Origin: Gammaproteobacteria bacterium
Lineage (GTDB): Bacteria > Pseudomonadota > Gammaproteobacteria > Steroidobacterales > Steroidobacteraceae
Assembly: GCA_027315105.1 (NCBI GenBank)
Contig: DAHUYP010000082.1
Location: 1-64,000, forward strand
DNA length: 64,000 nucleotides
Direction of reading: 5' to 3'
Shown here: positions 55,803 to 64,000 of the stretch, piece by piece
Layout: every line of letters begins with the position of its first letter
How positions within the stretch are numbered: position 1 is the first letter of the stretch
Notes under the pieces: generated by a model
Databases searched by the model: none
The model's input: the letters and a program-made list of their open reading frames with translations, nothing else
Told to the model about the DNA's origin: nothing
Translations under genes and position numbers: made by a program

Positions 55803-56978
55803 GTGGAACGAGACACCGACGGCGCCGGCCGCCACAACGCCGACGCCAGGACCGCGCACTTCCCCTGGCGGTGGTCCGGCAGGCCGAGCCCACGCGCGGC
55901 GCGGCCGTGGATGGCACCGCTTTCGGCCGGGATGCTGGTGTCGCTGATCACCTCGGCGCCCGCCGCGAATGCCTCCCCGAATGTCTGCCGTCTGCAGCTG
56001 GACGCAGAGCTGCCCGTGACCATGCAGGGCAATGCGCCGTTGGTCCCCGCATCGATCAACGGCCACGCCGTCATGATGCTGCTGGATACCGGCGCCGCGA
56101 GGAGCACCATCTGGCGCTCCTCGGCAGCGGAATTGAAGCTGGACATCCATTCGACCAACACCAGGTTTTTCGGCGTGGGCGGCGGGGAAAGCGCCGGCAT
56201 GGTCTGGATCGATGATTTCGCGCTCGCGGGAGCGACGGTTCACAAGCTGCAGCTCTACGCAGTCGGACACGGACAATGGCCGGGGAGCGCCGGCATACTG
56301 GGTGAGGATCTGCTGTCCAACTTTGACCTCGAGATCGATCTGTCGGCCGGCAAGGTTCGCCTGTTCACCCCCAAGCATTGCACCGGCGATCAGGTGGTGT
56401 ACTGGTCGCCCACCTATTCCATGCTCAAGCTCATTCCTGCCCCCAACGGCTCCAATTGGCTGGAAGCCCTCGTGCGCCTCAATGACCGCGAGATTCTGGC
56501 GATGTTTGACAGCGGTGCCTCGCTATCGGTGGTCGCCACCCAGGCCCTGAAGCACATCGGCGTCAATCCCGAAACACCCGTCGTGGCGGCGGGTTCGAGC
56601 CGTGGCATAGCTGCGAAACCAGTCGATACCGCCATCGCCGTGTTTCCGAGCATCAGCATTGGCCAGGAGAGCGTTCAGAACGCCAAGCTGCGCATTGCCG
56701 ATCTGTTCAGCAGAGACGCTGAGACCCACACGGGTTCGTTGATTTCGCAGGATATGATGCAAGGGCCCGACATGCTCATCGGCGCGGATTTCTTTCTGTC
56801 GCACCGCGTCTACGTGGCCAGAAGCCAGGGGCGCCTGTACTTCACCTACAAGGGCGGGCCCGTGTTCCAGCACATCCAGCCCGCGTCCAGCGCCCCGCCG
56901 GCGGCGGGCGCCGCATCCGGAGAACCGGCCGGTGCGGCCAGCGCAGATCCGAACGGCAGCGATCCGGAGCAGAAATGA
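55803..56978 (+). CDS. Secreted protein with two retropepsin-like aspartic protease domains
   Basis: A 391-aa protein. Domain 1 has the active-site motif MLLDTGAARSTIW (residues 95-97) and closes with GILGEDLLSNFDLEID. Domain 2 has AMFDSGASLSVVA (236-238) and closes with DMLIGADFFLSHRVYV. Both match the bacterial retropepsin-like (aspartyl protease_2) pattern. A hydrophobic segment (APLSAGMLVSLITSAPAANA) ahead of domain 1 should export it, and an Ala/Pro/Ser-rich tail ends it. GTG 55803 is chosen for its GGGAGAAAG site; ATG 55911 is an alternative that removes a basic leader. Target proteins are unknown. Confidence 0.8.
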   Translation: MERDTDGAGRHNADARTAHFPWRWSGRPSPRAARPWMAPLSAGMLVSLITSAPAANASPNVCRLQLDAELPVTMQGNAPLVPASINGHAVMMLLDTGAARSTIWRSSAAELKLDIHSTNTRFFGVGGGESAGMVWIDDFALAGATVHKLQLYAVGHGQWPGSAGILGEDLLSNFDLEIDLSAGKVRLFTPKHCTGDQVVYWSPTYSMLKLIPAPNGSNWLEALVRLNDREILAMFDSGASLSVVATQALKHIGVNPETPVVAAGSSRGIAAKPVDTAIAVFPSISIGQESVQNAKLRIADLFSRDAETHTGSLISQDMMQGPDMLIGADFFLSHRVYVARSQGRLYFTYKGGPVFQHIQPASSAPPAAGAASGEPAGAASADPNGSDPEQK

Positions 56979-57021
56979 CGGCGGGAAGCGATCCCCCCTC
57001 GGCGAACGCTGTCGCGTCGCC

Positions 57022-57867
57022 TCAGGCGCGCGGCTCCGCCAGCAATTGAACCCAGTACAAGCCGCGCCGCGATAGCTTGCCAGGTGCATCGGCGATGCCC
57101 ATCTGGGCGAATCTCGGGTCCATGATGTTTTCGCAGTGACCGGGGCTGTCGAGCCAGCCTTGAACCACCTCGTCGATCGACTTGGGGCCGTAGGCGATGT
57201 TTTCGCCCACCAGCTTTTCCTGATAGCCCGCGGCACGGACTCGTTGCGCTGGCGAGCCGCCGGTCAGATCCTCGTGCTCGAAGTAGTCGTGCTCGGCCAT
57301 GTCAGTTGCATGCAGGAAGGCGACCTTCGCCAACGTCGAAGAAAGCGTGACCGGCGGCGCCGGGGCAAACGATCGCTGGCCGCAGCGGGTACCGTCGGCA
57401 CGCACTTGATTGACCAGCTGCAGCGCGCGCGCCGCAAGCGCAGAGGCGGTCGAGGGACTCGGCGGCGAGTGGCGAGCGGCCAGCACGAGCCAGTTATCGG
57501 CACCACGATGATAGACCCCGATCTCCTGCAGATCAGGGCTCATCACGGAGCGGCAACTCGATCGCCGAAGCACGCCGATCAGATCGGTGTCGGCGCCGCG
57601 AACGCGCAGGCCCCCGGTCGCATCCGGGGAATAACCGTCCCGCTGGGCCGCTGCCGACAAGGCGAGTCCGTCGGCCCACTGCTCGGCGGCCCGATCGAGC
57701 GCGACGCTGTGATGCAACGGCGCCGCGGCGGGCATCAGACCGCCGCAGCCGCCCTCCCGGAGCACCTGGACTGCCGAGAGTGCGTCCGCCCGCGTGTTCG
57801 AGGTCATCGCCGAGGCTGCGATCAGGACCCAGGCGGCGTGCAGGCTGGCCCGCGGCAGGCGACTCAT
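57022..57867 (-). CDS. Secreted CAP-domain (SCP/PR1-like) protein
   Basis: A 281-aa protein. A signal peptide (LHAAWVLIAASAMTSNTRA) follows the ATG at 57867, which has an AGGAG site. An N-terminal region of unknown fold with several Cys (GGCGGLMPA, SSCRSVMS) precedes the CAP domain. The CAP domain is marked by FLHATDMAEHDYFEHEDL, AGYQEKLVGENIAYG and GWLDSPGHCENIMDPRFAQMG, with the usual His and Glu positions. CAP proteins are extracellular and may bind lipids or act on peptides; the role here is unknown. It converges with the retropepsin-like gene 43 bp away. Confidence 0.85.
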   Translation of the reverse strand: MSRLPRASLHAAWVLIAASAMTSNTRADALSAVQVLREGGCGGLMPAAAPLHHSVALDRAAEQWADGLALSAAAQRDGYSPDATGGLRVRGADTDLIGVLRRSSCRSVMSPDLQEIGVYHRGADNWLVLAARHSPPSPSTASALAARALQLVNQVRADGTRCGQRSFAPAPPVTLSSTLAKVAFLHATDMAEHDYFEHEDLTGGSPAQRVRAAGYQEKLVGENIAYGPKSIDEVVQGWLDSPGHCENIMDPRFAQMGIADAPGKLSRRGLYWVQLLAEPRA

Positions 57868-58478
57868 GGTGAGGACTCCTGTGCATGGTGCTCCATGACA
57901 CAGAACGGCTGCATCCCGCGGCGGATGACGTCCGTGCGCCAGCGGCACGCTCCGGCGGCCGCGCAGATGACTGATTCAATTGATAGCTATGGCGACTCGG
58001 GGAAGAAGCGGCGCGAATGCGGCCTCCCCGTGCGCATTCGACGCTGAAATGTCGTTTTCAGCGCTGTGCTGCAGCAAGGCGGCTTCACCTGAAGAGTAGC
58101 GTGATCGCGTCCCGGTCATTGCCGGCAGCAGAACATGCTGGCGCGGCACGTCCCATTCGGCTGGCTGGATCCGGCTGGGATGCACTCAGGCGCGGGCGCA
58201 ACCTCTCGGACGCGGGCTCAATTGATTCCAATTCGGGACGCGCTCCTACCGGTGGGGTCTGTAGGCGCGGCTGACATGACTGTGCCACAACTGACGCTCG
58301 CGGCTGTCGGCGAAGATTGGGTATATGCTCGTCTCGCGCTCAACAATAGCCTCCGGATCGAGGCGCTGGTGATCGAGCCGTTGCTACAGGATGCGCGCGA
58401 TGTGTGAGCCCTATTTGGGTCCACGCGTTGAGTGGTAGACCTCAATCGATCATAAGCAAAACACTAGGGGAACTCGCT
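57868..58478. other. Gene-poor spacer
   Basis: About 610 bp between divergent genes. The track's short ORFs here lack family matches, signal peptides or ribosome-binding sites. One inverted repeat is present: CGCTGAAA and TTTCAGCG around a 6-nt centre at 58042-58063. A frame ending at 58407 (SLRIEALVIEPLLQDA) could be a gene remnant but cannot be identified. Confidence 0.5.
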
Positions 58479-59009
58479 ATGAAACAGTTGACCGCTCTAT
58501 CCTTAAGCATTGCAATCCTCGGCGCCATATGGGCATTTCTCGCGCTCGGCCCATTGAGTGGTTTCGTATTGGTCTGGGTTGGCTTTATCGCCTGGGGAAG
58601 CTTCTTTCATTCCGGCGCCGATAACGACGCCCTCACAAAGACGATCGCGGGCACCGCCTATGGTGCGCTCATTGGCTGGATTGCGTTACTGATCATCGTC
58701 AAAGTCTCTATGCCCGCACTCGGCGTGGCTTGGCCCGCAATCGTCGTTGGAGTCACGGTGTTCTTTCTCGTGATCGTAGCGTCGATAAAGCAGTTGTCAG
58801 CGGTTCCCGCAAACGTCTACGGCTATGCCGCGATCGTCGGCTACTCGTTGCATCAGCCCTCGTCGCCGCCGGCCACCGGACCGCTTCAAAATCTGACGGC
58901 TGCATCGTTTGCCAATCCGCTCGTGCTGGTCGTCGTCTCGCTGGTGATCGGAGCATTGCTCGGCCTTGTCTCCAATAAGCTTTCGGGGGCACTGACCAAG
59001 CAGGCGTGA
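58479..59009 (+). CDS. DUF1097 family membrane protein
   Basis: A 176-aa protein with about five or six hydrophobic helices, starting MKQLTALSLSIAILGAIWAF, with WVGFIAWGSFFHSGADNDAL characteristic of the DUF1097 (YcdZ-like) family. AGGGGA lies eight bases before the ATG at 58479, so the track start is too early. Function is unknown; it is a probable inner-membrane protein. The gene is less GC-rich than the core of the window and stands alone. Confidence 0.85.
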   Translation: MKQLTALSLSIAILGAIWAFLALGPLSGFVLVWVGFIAWGSFFHSGADNDALTKTIAGTAYGALIGWIALLIIVKVSMPALGVAWPAIVVGVTVFFLVIVASIKQLSAVPANVYGYAAIVGYSLHQPSSPPATGPLQNLTAASFANPLVLVVVSLVIGALLGLVSNKLSGALTKQA

Positions 59010-59701
59010 AGCCCACGATGCTGGTGGCGGCGCGCGATCCAGGCCCCATCTTCGCGCGCGTGCCGCCATCAGCTCGGTTGGACTTGCCTTGGACTTGCCT
59101 TGGACTTGCTGAATGTCTACGCGATCCGATCACGCACTGGATTCGTACGATCAGATTGGTGGCTAGGGTGGCTACCCCATAGCGGGGCCAACCCATTGGT
59201 GCACCAAGAGTATTCGTGAGCTTCTCACGGATTATGCCCCCAGCAATGCCCCTTTTCGTTCTGGCTGCAGCCGGACGTCTGTGGACACAGCCGATCGCGA
59301 CCGAACGACGACAATTGCCACGCCGACGTGGAGCGGCGGGGGCAGTGAGGCGGCGCGAGCGCCCCTCATCGGGGCTATCTCTACTTCTGTATCCTGGGTC
59401 AGATCCTCCTTGCAAAGGGCCTAATTCACACGGCTCCTCAATCAGGAGCACTCGCAGAATGACCGTAATGCTAGATATTGCGCTCTAACCGGCCTCGCGG
59501 GAAGCGATGGGCTTCGATGTGGCCATCGCGTCGGCGCCGGTCCTGCCGGCCCTGTTACGGCCGTTCGCTTGAAGCAAACTGCTGCCGCACGCGAGGGCTC
59601 GCGGATGGCGTCGCGACCCTATTCTTTCCCGATGCCGAGCTTGTCAACTTGAGTCCCATCAGATAGCTCGCCCATGAAACCATCAAAAAGCGTGAGCACG
59701 C
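59010..59701. other. Gene-poor spacer with a short tandem repeat
   Basis: About 690 bp without a supportable gene. TTGGACTTGCC is repeated three times (last copy one base off) at 59078-59110. The short ORFs in the track here have no recognisable content. Composition is AT-richer than the core of the window. Confidence 0.5.
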
Positions 59702-59905
59702 TCACAGCTCGATCTCGCCATTGACGACATGGGTAAGCTGGACGGCGCCAATCTGCAGCGTCATTTTTGCAGCGAGTTTCTCGTCTCCCCGCAGATGGCC
59801 TGCCCGTATCGCTTCTCGCACGGCGGTTTCGATTTGGTGCTGCCCGGTGATGCCGACTTCTTTCAGGAATTTCCGGATGGTTCTGTTGAACTTCTCTTCG
59901 TCCAT
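59702..59905 (-). CDS. DUF6494 family small protein
   Basis: A 67-aa cytoplasmic protein: MDEEKFNRTIRKFLKEVGIT, then REAIRAGHLRGDEKLAAKM and a final VVNGEIEL. This closely follows my recollection of the DUF6494 pattern. Function is unknown. A GGAG ten bases upstream supports the start. It lies downstream of the oxc remnant on the same strand, with about 100 bp between. Confidence 0.72.
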   Translation of the reverse strand: MDEEKFNRTIRKFLKEVGITGQHQIETAVREAIRAGHLRGDEKLAAKMTLQIGAVQLTHVVNGEIEL

Positions 59906-60007
59906 GGCTCGCTTACTCCAGTTCTAATGCCCCAATTCCAAACTCAGTCATTTCGGCGAATGGCGTCCCCCACATACTGCGATGAGCAGGCATTGAGAAT
60001 TCCCTCC

Positions 60008-60655
60008 TCACGCCGTGTTGGACGGCGGGCTCTTCGGATTGAGGTTCCTAAGATGACCGCTTTCGGCACCTGCCATCGGATCCATAAGACAATTGATGAG
60101 CGCAGGTTTTCCTGCTGCGAGGGCGTCGATCAGCGCTTTGGTAAGACTCGGTGTATCGGTCACGTGATACCCAGCGCCGCCGAATGCCTCAATGATTCTG
60201 CCGTAGCGTGCGTTCCGGATAGGGCCGGTCGGTGAGGGAGCGCTACCGATCTCGTCGCCCCTGTAAATACCACTGTTGTCGAAGATCAGAGCGACGACCA
60301 GTAGCTGGTAACGGCAGATGGCCTCGATTTCCATTCCACAGAAGCAAAAGGCGCTGTCGCCTACAATTGCGAGGACGCGCTTTCCGCTCACGGCAGCTGC
60401 ACCAATGGTGTATCCCATGCTTATACCCATCACCCCCCACGTTCCGCTGTCAAGACGCATCCGAAGTCCGTACATGTCGATGATATTACGGGCAACATCG
60501 AGCGTATTCGCACCATTGTTGACGACATAGACGTCGGGCATGCCATCGAGAGCAGCGTCAGCGTCCGGTATCGGGCAGTCCAAGGCGATCTGCGGTCTTG
60601 TGTCGGCGAAGGGGCTTGCCAGTTCGCCGCCGCGCGTTTTCCCCGCAGACCCTCA
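60008..60655 (-). pseudogene. oxc: Oxalyl-CoA decarboxylase, C-terminal remnant
   Basis: The reading frame encodes only the thiamine-pyrophosphate-binding C-terminal third of oxalyl-CoA decarboxylase. It shows VYVVNNGANTLDVARNIIDM, RLDSGTWGVMGISMGYTIGA, the TPP/Mg motif IVGDSAFCFCGMEIEAICRY with DNSGIYRGDE, and EAFGGAGYHVTDTPSL. The frame runs back to a TGA at 60653, but the 40 or so residues before the conserved part match poorly. Normal Oxc is about 565 aa, so the N-terminal and middle domains are missing. No formyl-CoA transferase gene is nearby. The remnant cannot be active. Confidence 0.85.
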
Positions 60656-60753
60656 GGTAAGCCGTTCGGAAGCGACACAGCGAGTACCAGAATTGACCGC
60701 GTGCGATACGGACTGTTGGCGAAAACGCCGGAATTCCCGCACGCAATCGGCAG

Positions 60754-61197
60754 CTAGCCGAGGTCACCAGTGATGTAGTGTTGGAGCTGTTCAATTGCAA
60801 ATCTCTGCTCGGATACGACGTCCTTGACGAGGTCGCCGATGGAAATGAGGCCGATCAGCTTCCCATTGTCGATCACGGGGAGGTGCCGGAGCCGATGTTC
60901 TGTCATCAGTGCCATGCATTCCTCGCTCGTCTGATCGGAATGCACATATATCACTGGGGTTGTCATGATGTCGCGCACGGCCGTTGTTTTCGACGACCGC
61001 GCCATTAGCACGATGGCCCGCGCGTAGTCGCGCTCGGTGATCAGCCCGACGACTTTTTCACCTTCCAGGACTACCACTGAGCCAATATTCTTTTCTGCCA
61101 TCAGCTTGACGGCCTCGAACACTGACGCCGTCGGCGTTATCGTATACACGGTGCGGTCAGGCTTGGACTTCAGGATATGAGCTAGCATTGACATCAT
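60754..61197 (-). CDS. CBS-domain pair protein
   Basis: A 147-aa protein consisting of two CBS motifs. The first is around TVYTITPTASVFEAVKLMAEKNIGSVVVLE and VGLITERDYARAIVL; the second around VRDIMTTPVIYVHSDQTSEE and HRLRHLPVIDNGKLIGLISIGDLVKDV. Stand-alone CBS pairs bind adenosine nucleotides and regulate partner proteins. The start is placed at ATG 61197 (61194 is equivalent). It lies about 100 bp upstream of the oxc remnant on the same strand. Confidence 0.9.
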   Translation of the reverse strand: MMSMLAHILKSKPDRTVYTITPTASVFEAVKLMAEKNIGSVVVLEGEKVVGLITERDYARAIVLMARSSKTTAVRDIMTTPVIYVHSDQTSEECMALMTEHRLRHLPVIDNGKLIGLISIGDLVKDVVSEQRFAIEQLQHYITGDLG

Positions 61198-61515
61198 GCC
61201 CAGTGCCAACAAGACACTCCTCCGTGCACGCTCTTTTGATGACTACCCTTCCCTATAGCGCTTATAGGCCGTTGGCGCGCGCCCGCAATCCGTGGTTGCA
61301 TATCGAGGTCTGTGGAAAATACGTAGCGCAGGGATTGAATGAGGTTTGATCCCCGCCGCTCTTAACTGCATTAGTGCAAAAATGGGTGTTTAGGGGCGCC
61401 GTTCCGGCACCGTCGGGTGATCAATCTAGGCTGCAACCTGCCGTTGGCCAAGCGTAGAGTTGCACGGAATTCCGTGCGATTCGGCGGAAAGAAGGATTGA
61501 GGGCAGGCCATTTAA
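61198..61515. other. Gene-poor spacer with a perfect 16-bp palindrome
   Basis: No gene is seen. GCACGGAATTCCGTGC at 61462-61477 is a perfect palindrome, followed by an imperfect echo (TTCGGCGGAA). It lies just beyond the truncated end of the recombinase gene and could be part of a recombination end site or an ordinary operator. Confidence 0.5.
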
Positions 61516-62259
61516 CTAGTTGATTTGGAAAGTGCGTAAAGTAAGCAATGGGATGGACGCCCCCACCCGATAACGGCATCGATGTGCCAGAGTGGAAGCG
61601 ACCTCTTGGCTCAATGGGAGCCGGGTCTGCCGTCGACCCTTGCCGGCGACGTGTAACCATGCACCCTTCCAGTCGATATCCTGCAATCGCATGTGCACGA
61701 TATTGCTGGCTCGCAATCCCAGGCGGGCGAGCAAAAGCGGGATCGTCCGCTCGCGCTTGCCTGTCGGCGAGGACGGTTTGCAGGAATCAATGAGGCGCTC
61801 GATATCTCCTGGCGGCAGATATCTTGGCAGAGCTGCGAGGCGCCAATGTGCGACTACCGGTACGGCGCCCAAGAGGCCGGCACGGCAGCGACCGTTGGCA
61901 ATGAGAAATCGCAGAAACATCCGAAGTGCCGTCGCGCACCGCTGGGCCACCCAACGGCTGGTGCCGCGACTTTGCTTGAGGACGAACCGGCGGAGGCGTC
62001 GAGCATCCAACCGTTGGGGTTGCCCACAAGCTCGCAGCAAACCCCGAATCGGGATGCGATAGTTCTTGAGTGTCAGCTCATTAGTGCCGCGCTGAACTCG
62101 CATCCACTGGCAGAACTCATCCGACAGCGGCGGATCAGATACAGTCGCCGCCCGCTCCTTGATCGCCGGCTCGTTGATCGCCTGCAGATGCCGAAGGAAC
62201 AATCGGGCTCCCCCACAACCTCGCGGCGGCCTGCACAGGCATAACGGCCGCACTGACAC
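61516..62259 (-). pseudogene. Tyrosine recombinase, truncated before the catalytic His-x-x-Arg and Tyr
   Basis: The 247-aa frame has the SAM-like core-binding domain (LSDEFCQWMRVQRGTNELTL ... ALRMFLRFLIANGRC) and the start of the catalytic domain with the first Arg in LLARLGLRASNIVHMRL and the Lys of VAGKGRRQTRLPL. The usual C-terminal 150 residues with HxLRH and the nucleophilic Tyr are absent; the last 25 residues (HRCRYRVGASIPLLTL) do not match. It resembles integrases of tandem-recombinase transposons. It should be inactive. Confidence 0.82.
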
Positions 62260-62267
62260 CGACCAAG

Positions 62268-62489
62268 ATGGCGAGCAAAGTGAGCGAGGGCCTCATCGTC
62301 CAGATCGGAGATGGAAAGAGCTCGACGGCCAGCCCAGCGGACGATGTGCTCGGCGGATCGTATGTGCTTGCGAGCGGCGATCTCAGCTTAGCCGCGATGA
62401 AACAGCGCTTCCGCGAATCCCTCGATGAATGTTCCTGCCGGACTGCTGCGGATCTCTCGGACGCGTGCCGCAGCGTGAAGATACTTTGA
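62268..62489 (+). CDS. Hypothetical 73-aa protein
   Basis: A short ORF beginning MASKVSEGLIVQIGDGKSST and ending DACRSVKIL, divergent from the recombinase remnant. Its amino-acid content is ordinary rather than shadow-like (few Arg/Ala runs), so it may be real. No family is recognised. It could also be the tail of a disrupted gene. Confidence 0.3.
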   Translation: MASKVSEGLIVQIGDGKSSTASPADDVLGGSYVLASGDLSLAAMKQRFRESLDECSCRTAADLSDACRSVKIL

Positions 62490-62628
62490 CAGCATGACGA
62501 TCTCCCTCGGAATGCCCGTTCCCAGGCGGAAGGAGGTCATTGTTATGCGGAGCTCGACTCCTCAGTTAATGTGCACGCGGCTGCCGGAAGGCCGCCGTGA
62601 CGTCAGGGCGCGAGCATGCCGACTCTGC

Positions 62629-62874
62629 ATAACAATACTCGCCGCATTAAACCAGCCCTTCGGCGAATGGGGCACAATCTTCACCGATCCCGCCATGACG
62701 CTGGCCGCCGTCGACCGGCTCGTGCACCACGCGACGATCTTCGAGATGAACGTGGAGAGCTACCGCCGTCGCACCGCCATCGATCGCAAGCGCGGGCCAG
62801 GAAGGCCTGCGCATTACGCCACACCGAAGAACGTCGGGCCCGTGTCGCCGCGCGACAATCAATCGAAGGTATAG
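62629..62874 (+). pseudogene. istB: IS21-family IstB, 3'-end remnant (element A)
   Basis: The frame carries only the C-terminal part of an IstB helper ATPase: [38 protein letters not shown] and [15 protein letters not shown]. Everything upstream, including Walker A and B, is missing. The remaining fragment ends in terminal-type repeats (CGCGACAATCAA). It differs from the intact IstB downstream, so two IS21-type elements have met here. Confidence 0.8.
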
Positions 62875-62947
62875 CCCTTGCCAGCGACAATCACCCACGG
62901 CATGATCGTCCTGCCGCGACCACTCCTCTCACCTTGATTGTCGCGCG
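62849..62947. repeat. 14-bp inverted repeats at an IS21 junction
   Basis: CGCGCGACAATCAA (62849-62862) and its exact complement TTGATTGTCGCGCG (62934-62947) flank 71 bp. A third partial copy, GCGACAATCA, lies at 62884. Multiple copies of a short terminal repeat are typical of IS21-family ends. Confidence 0.7.
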
Positions 62948-63695
62948 CTATCACCCTGATCGTCGCGCCACACTCAAGAGCCTGAAGCTGCACGGCATGA
63001 TCGAGGCCCTCGAGCAGCAGCAGCAAACCCCGGCGATCCAGGCGCTGTCCTTCGAGGAGCGCATCGCGCTCATCGTGGCTCGCGAGCGGCTCTACCGCGA
63101 CAACCAGCGGCGCACGCGACTACTGCGCGGCGCGCACCTGAAGGTCGCCGAAGCGTGTGTCGAAGACATCAACTACAAAGCTGCCCGCGGCCTCGACAAA
63201 CGTCAGATCGCCACTCTCGCCACGGGCGAGTGGATCCGTCGCGCGCAGAATCTGCTGATCACCGGGGCGACCGGCTCGGGCAAGACCTGGCTCGCCTGCG
63301 CCCTCGCGCAGCAGAACTGTCGCCAGGGTGCATCCGTCCTCTACTGGCGAGTACCCCGTCTGATCGAGGAGCTGCGCATCGCGCACGGCGACGGCAGCTA
63401 CATCAAGTTCCTCAAGACCGCTGCAAAAGCCTCGCTCGTCGTCCTGGACGACTGGGGCCTGAGCGCGCTGTCGACGCAGGATCGAGCCGATCTGCTCGAG
63501 ATCCTCGATGACCGCGTCAGCACCGGCTCGACGCTCATTGCCAGCCAGCTGCCCGTGGACACCTGGCATGCGTATCTGGGCGAGCCCACCCTGGCCGACG
63601 CCATCCTCGACCGCCTGGTGCATCACAGTCATCGCATCGAGCTGAAGATCCCCGGCGAATCGATGCGCAAGTCCCGTGAGCAGGTGGCGGTATGA
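62934..63695 (+). CDS. istB: IS21-family helper ATPase IstB (element B)
   Basis: A complete AAA+ transposition helper of about 253 aa. The N-terminal helix is [20 protein letters not shown], with Walker A in [19 protein letters not shown] and Walker B in [43 protein letters not shown] is the sensor/arginine-finger region typical of IstB. No istA precedes it; instead the inverted repeat and element A lie there. The start is uncertain: TTG 62934 gives family length, and ATG 62997 would cut the first helix. Without IstA it cannot move the element alone. Confidence 0.88.
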   Translation: MIVARYHPDRRATLKSLKLHGMIEALEQQQQTPAIQALSFEERIALIVARERLYRDNQRRTRLLRGAHLKVAEACVEDINYKAARGLDKRQIATLATGEWIRRAQNLLITGATGSGKTWLACALAQQNCRQGASVLYWRVPRLIEELRIAHGDGSYIKFLKTAAKASLVVLDDWGLSALSTQDRADLLEILDDRVSTGSTLIASQLPVDTWHAYLGEPTLADAILDRLVHHSHRIELKIPGESMRKSREQVAV

Positions 63696-63867
63696 GGCCG
63701 AATCCGCGGTCCCTATCTGCCGCCTTCGGCGTCAGACTGCGCTGCGGTTGAACCGATATATGACATCCGATCGGAATCGAGCACGATGGCCGCGGCCTGC
63801 CTCGAGCTTGACCGATCGCGAACACTTGCCGTACAAGGTCGATGTCCAGCAGCCCACACTACAGCAC

Positions 63868-63911
63868 TGTTCACCATCGTGTGGAAACAGCGTTCACGAT
63901 CGCTGGAATAC
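63868..63911. repeat. Probable terminal repeats of the downstream IS21 element
   Basis: Two imperfect tandem copies, GTTCACCATCGTGTGGAA and GTTCACGATCGCTGGAAT, lie about 170 bp after the istB stop. The position and pattern fit the multiple terminal repeats of an IS21-family right end. The rest of 63696-64000 shows no gene. Confidence 0.6.
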
Positions 63912-64000
63912 GCACTGAAGCGCTACTGCAGGACCGGGGTCTCGGCATTTGGGGCCCAGGTTCGTGCGCGACAAGGTCTCACGGACAGACCTGACTCGTC

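Noticed and set aside
58042-58063. Inverted repeat as an intrinsic terminator
   Set aside because: No T-run follows on either strand, and neither neighbouring gene ends here.
60558-60800. Upstream frames as the missing Oxc N-terminus
   Set aside because: The translated frames show none of the TPP-enzyme N-terminal motifs, so the gene is truncated rather than simply frameshifted here.
63676-63918. 80-aa ORF after istB
   Set aside because: It runs through the probable IS terminal repeats and has no family match.

Overview
This 64 kb window is high-GC chromosomal DNA that looks gammaproteobacterial. The evidence is a fused RlmKL rRNA methyltransferase, split HldE genes for LPS heptose, MdtABC-type RND efflux, a five-step Hut pathway with HutF and HutG, and TonB-dependent receptors. 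Codon use is strongly GC-biased, so the opposite strand carries many very long shadow ORFs. The affiliation is inferred from gene content; no rRNA or tRNA gene was seen.

Layout. 0-12 kb: polyamine metabolism (puuD, puuA and an outer-membrane protein on the minus strand; puuB divergent; puuC with rlmKL), a Bbp2-like porin and an LpxH-like phosphatase. 11-21.5 kb: a minus-strand operon for a tripartite RND pump (membrane fusion protein, two permeases, outer-membrane factor) that runs directly into a NUDIX hydrolase and a pyruvoyl-dependent arginine decarboxylase. 21.5-28 kb: an OsmC-like protein, a Ser/Lys/His-rich secreted peptide, GDP-fucose synthesis (gmd, fcl), and a tightly overlapping heptose operon (kinase, hldD, adenylyltransferase, gmhB). 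28-34 kb: pstSCA behind a Pho box, with no pstB or phoU, then a DUF1993 protein and an OmpR-type two-component system. 34-39 kb: maleylacetoacetate isomerase, an Lrp regulator divergent from alanine dehydrogenase, and a succinate-semialdehyde-type dehydrogenase. 38-52 kb: a TonB/TonB-dependent-receptor pair, a CarS-domain/MFS-transporter fusion, hutC and hutI on the minus strand, then hutFUHG on the plus strand, with two sites resembling HutC operators. 53-56 kb: an arsenic operon (arsR, two arsC-type genes, acr3) behind a clear ArsR operator.

From about 55.7 kb the content becomes accessory: a double-retropepsin-like secreted protein, a CAP-domain protein, DUF1097 and DUF6494 proteins, a 5'-truncated oxalyl-CoA decarboxylase, a CBS-pair protein, a tyrosine recombinase lacking its catalytic C-terminus, and at least two IS21-type relics, one with an intact istB. 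Much of this segment is visibly AT-richer and gene-poor, which fits a decaying island.

Genes working together. The puu enzymes plus the SSADH-like gene could carry putrescine through GABA to succinate, while PdaD would make agmatine from arginine. The hut genes take histidine to glutamate, and the neighbouring MFS, receptor and TonB genes are candidate uptake partners. The most unusual items are the CarS-MFS fusion, the arginine decarboxylase at the tail of the RND operon, an Ala/Ser/Asn-rich insert in the second RND permease, and the two-motif retropepsin protein.
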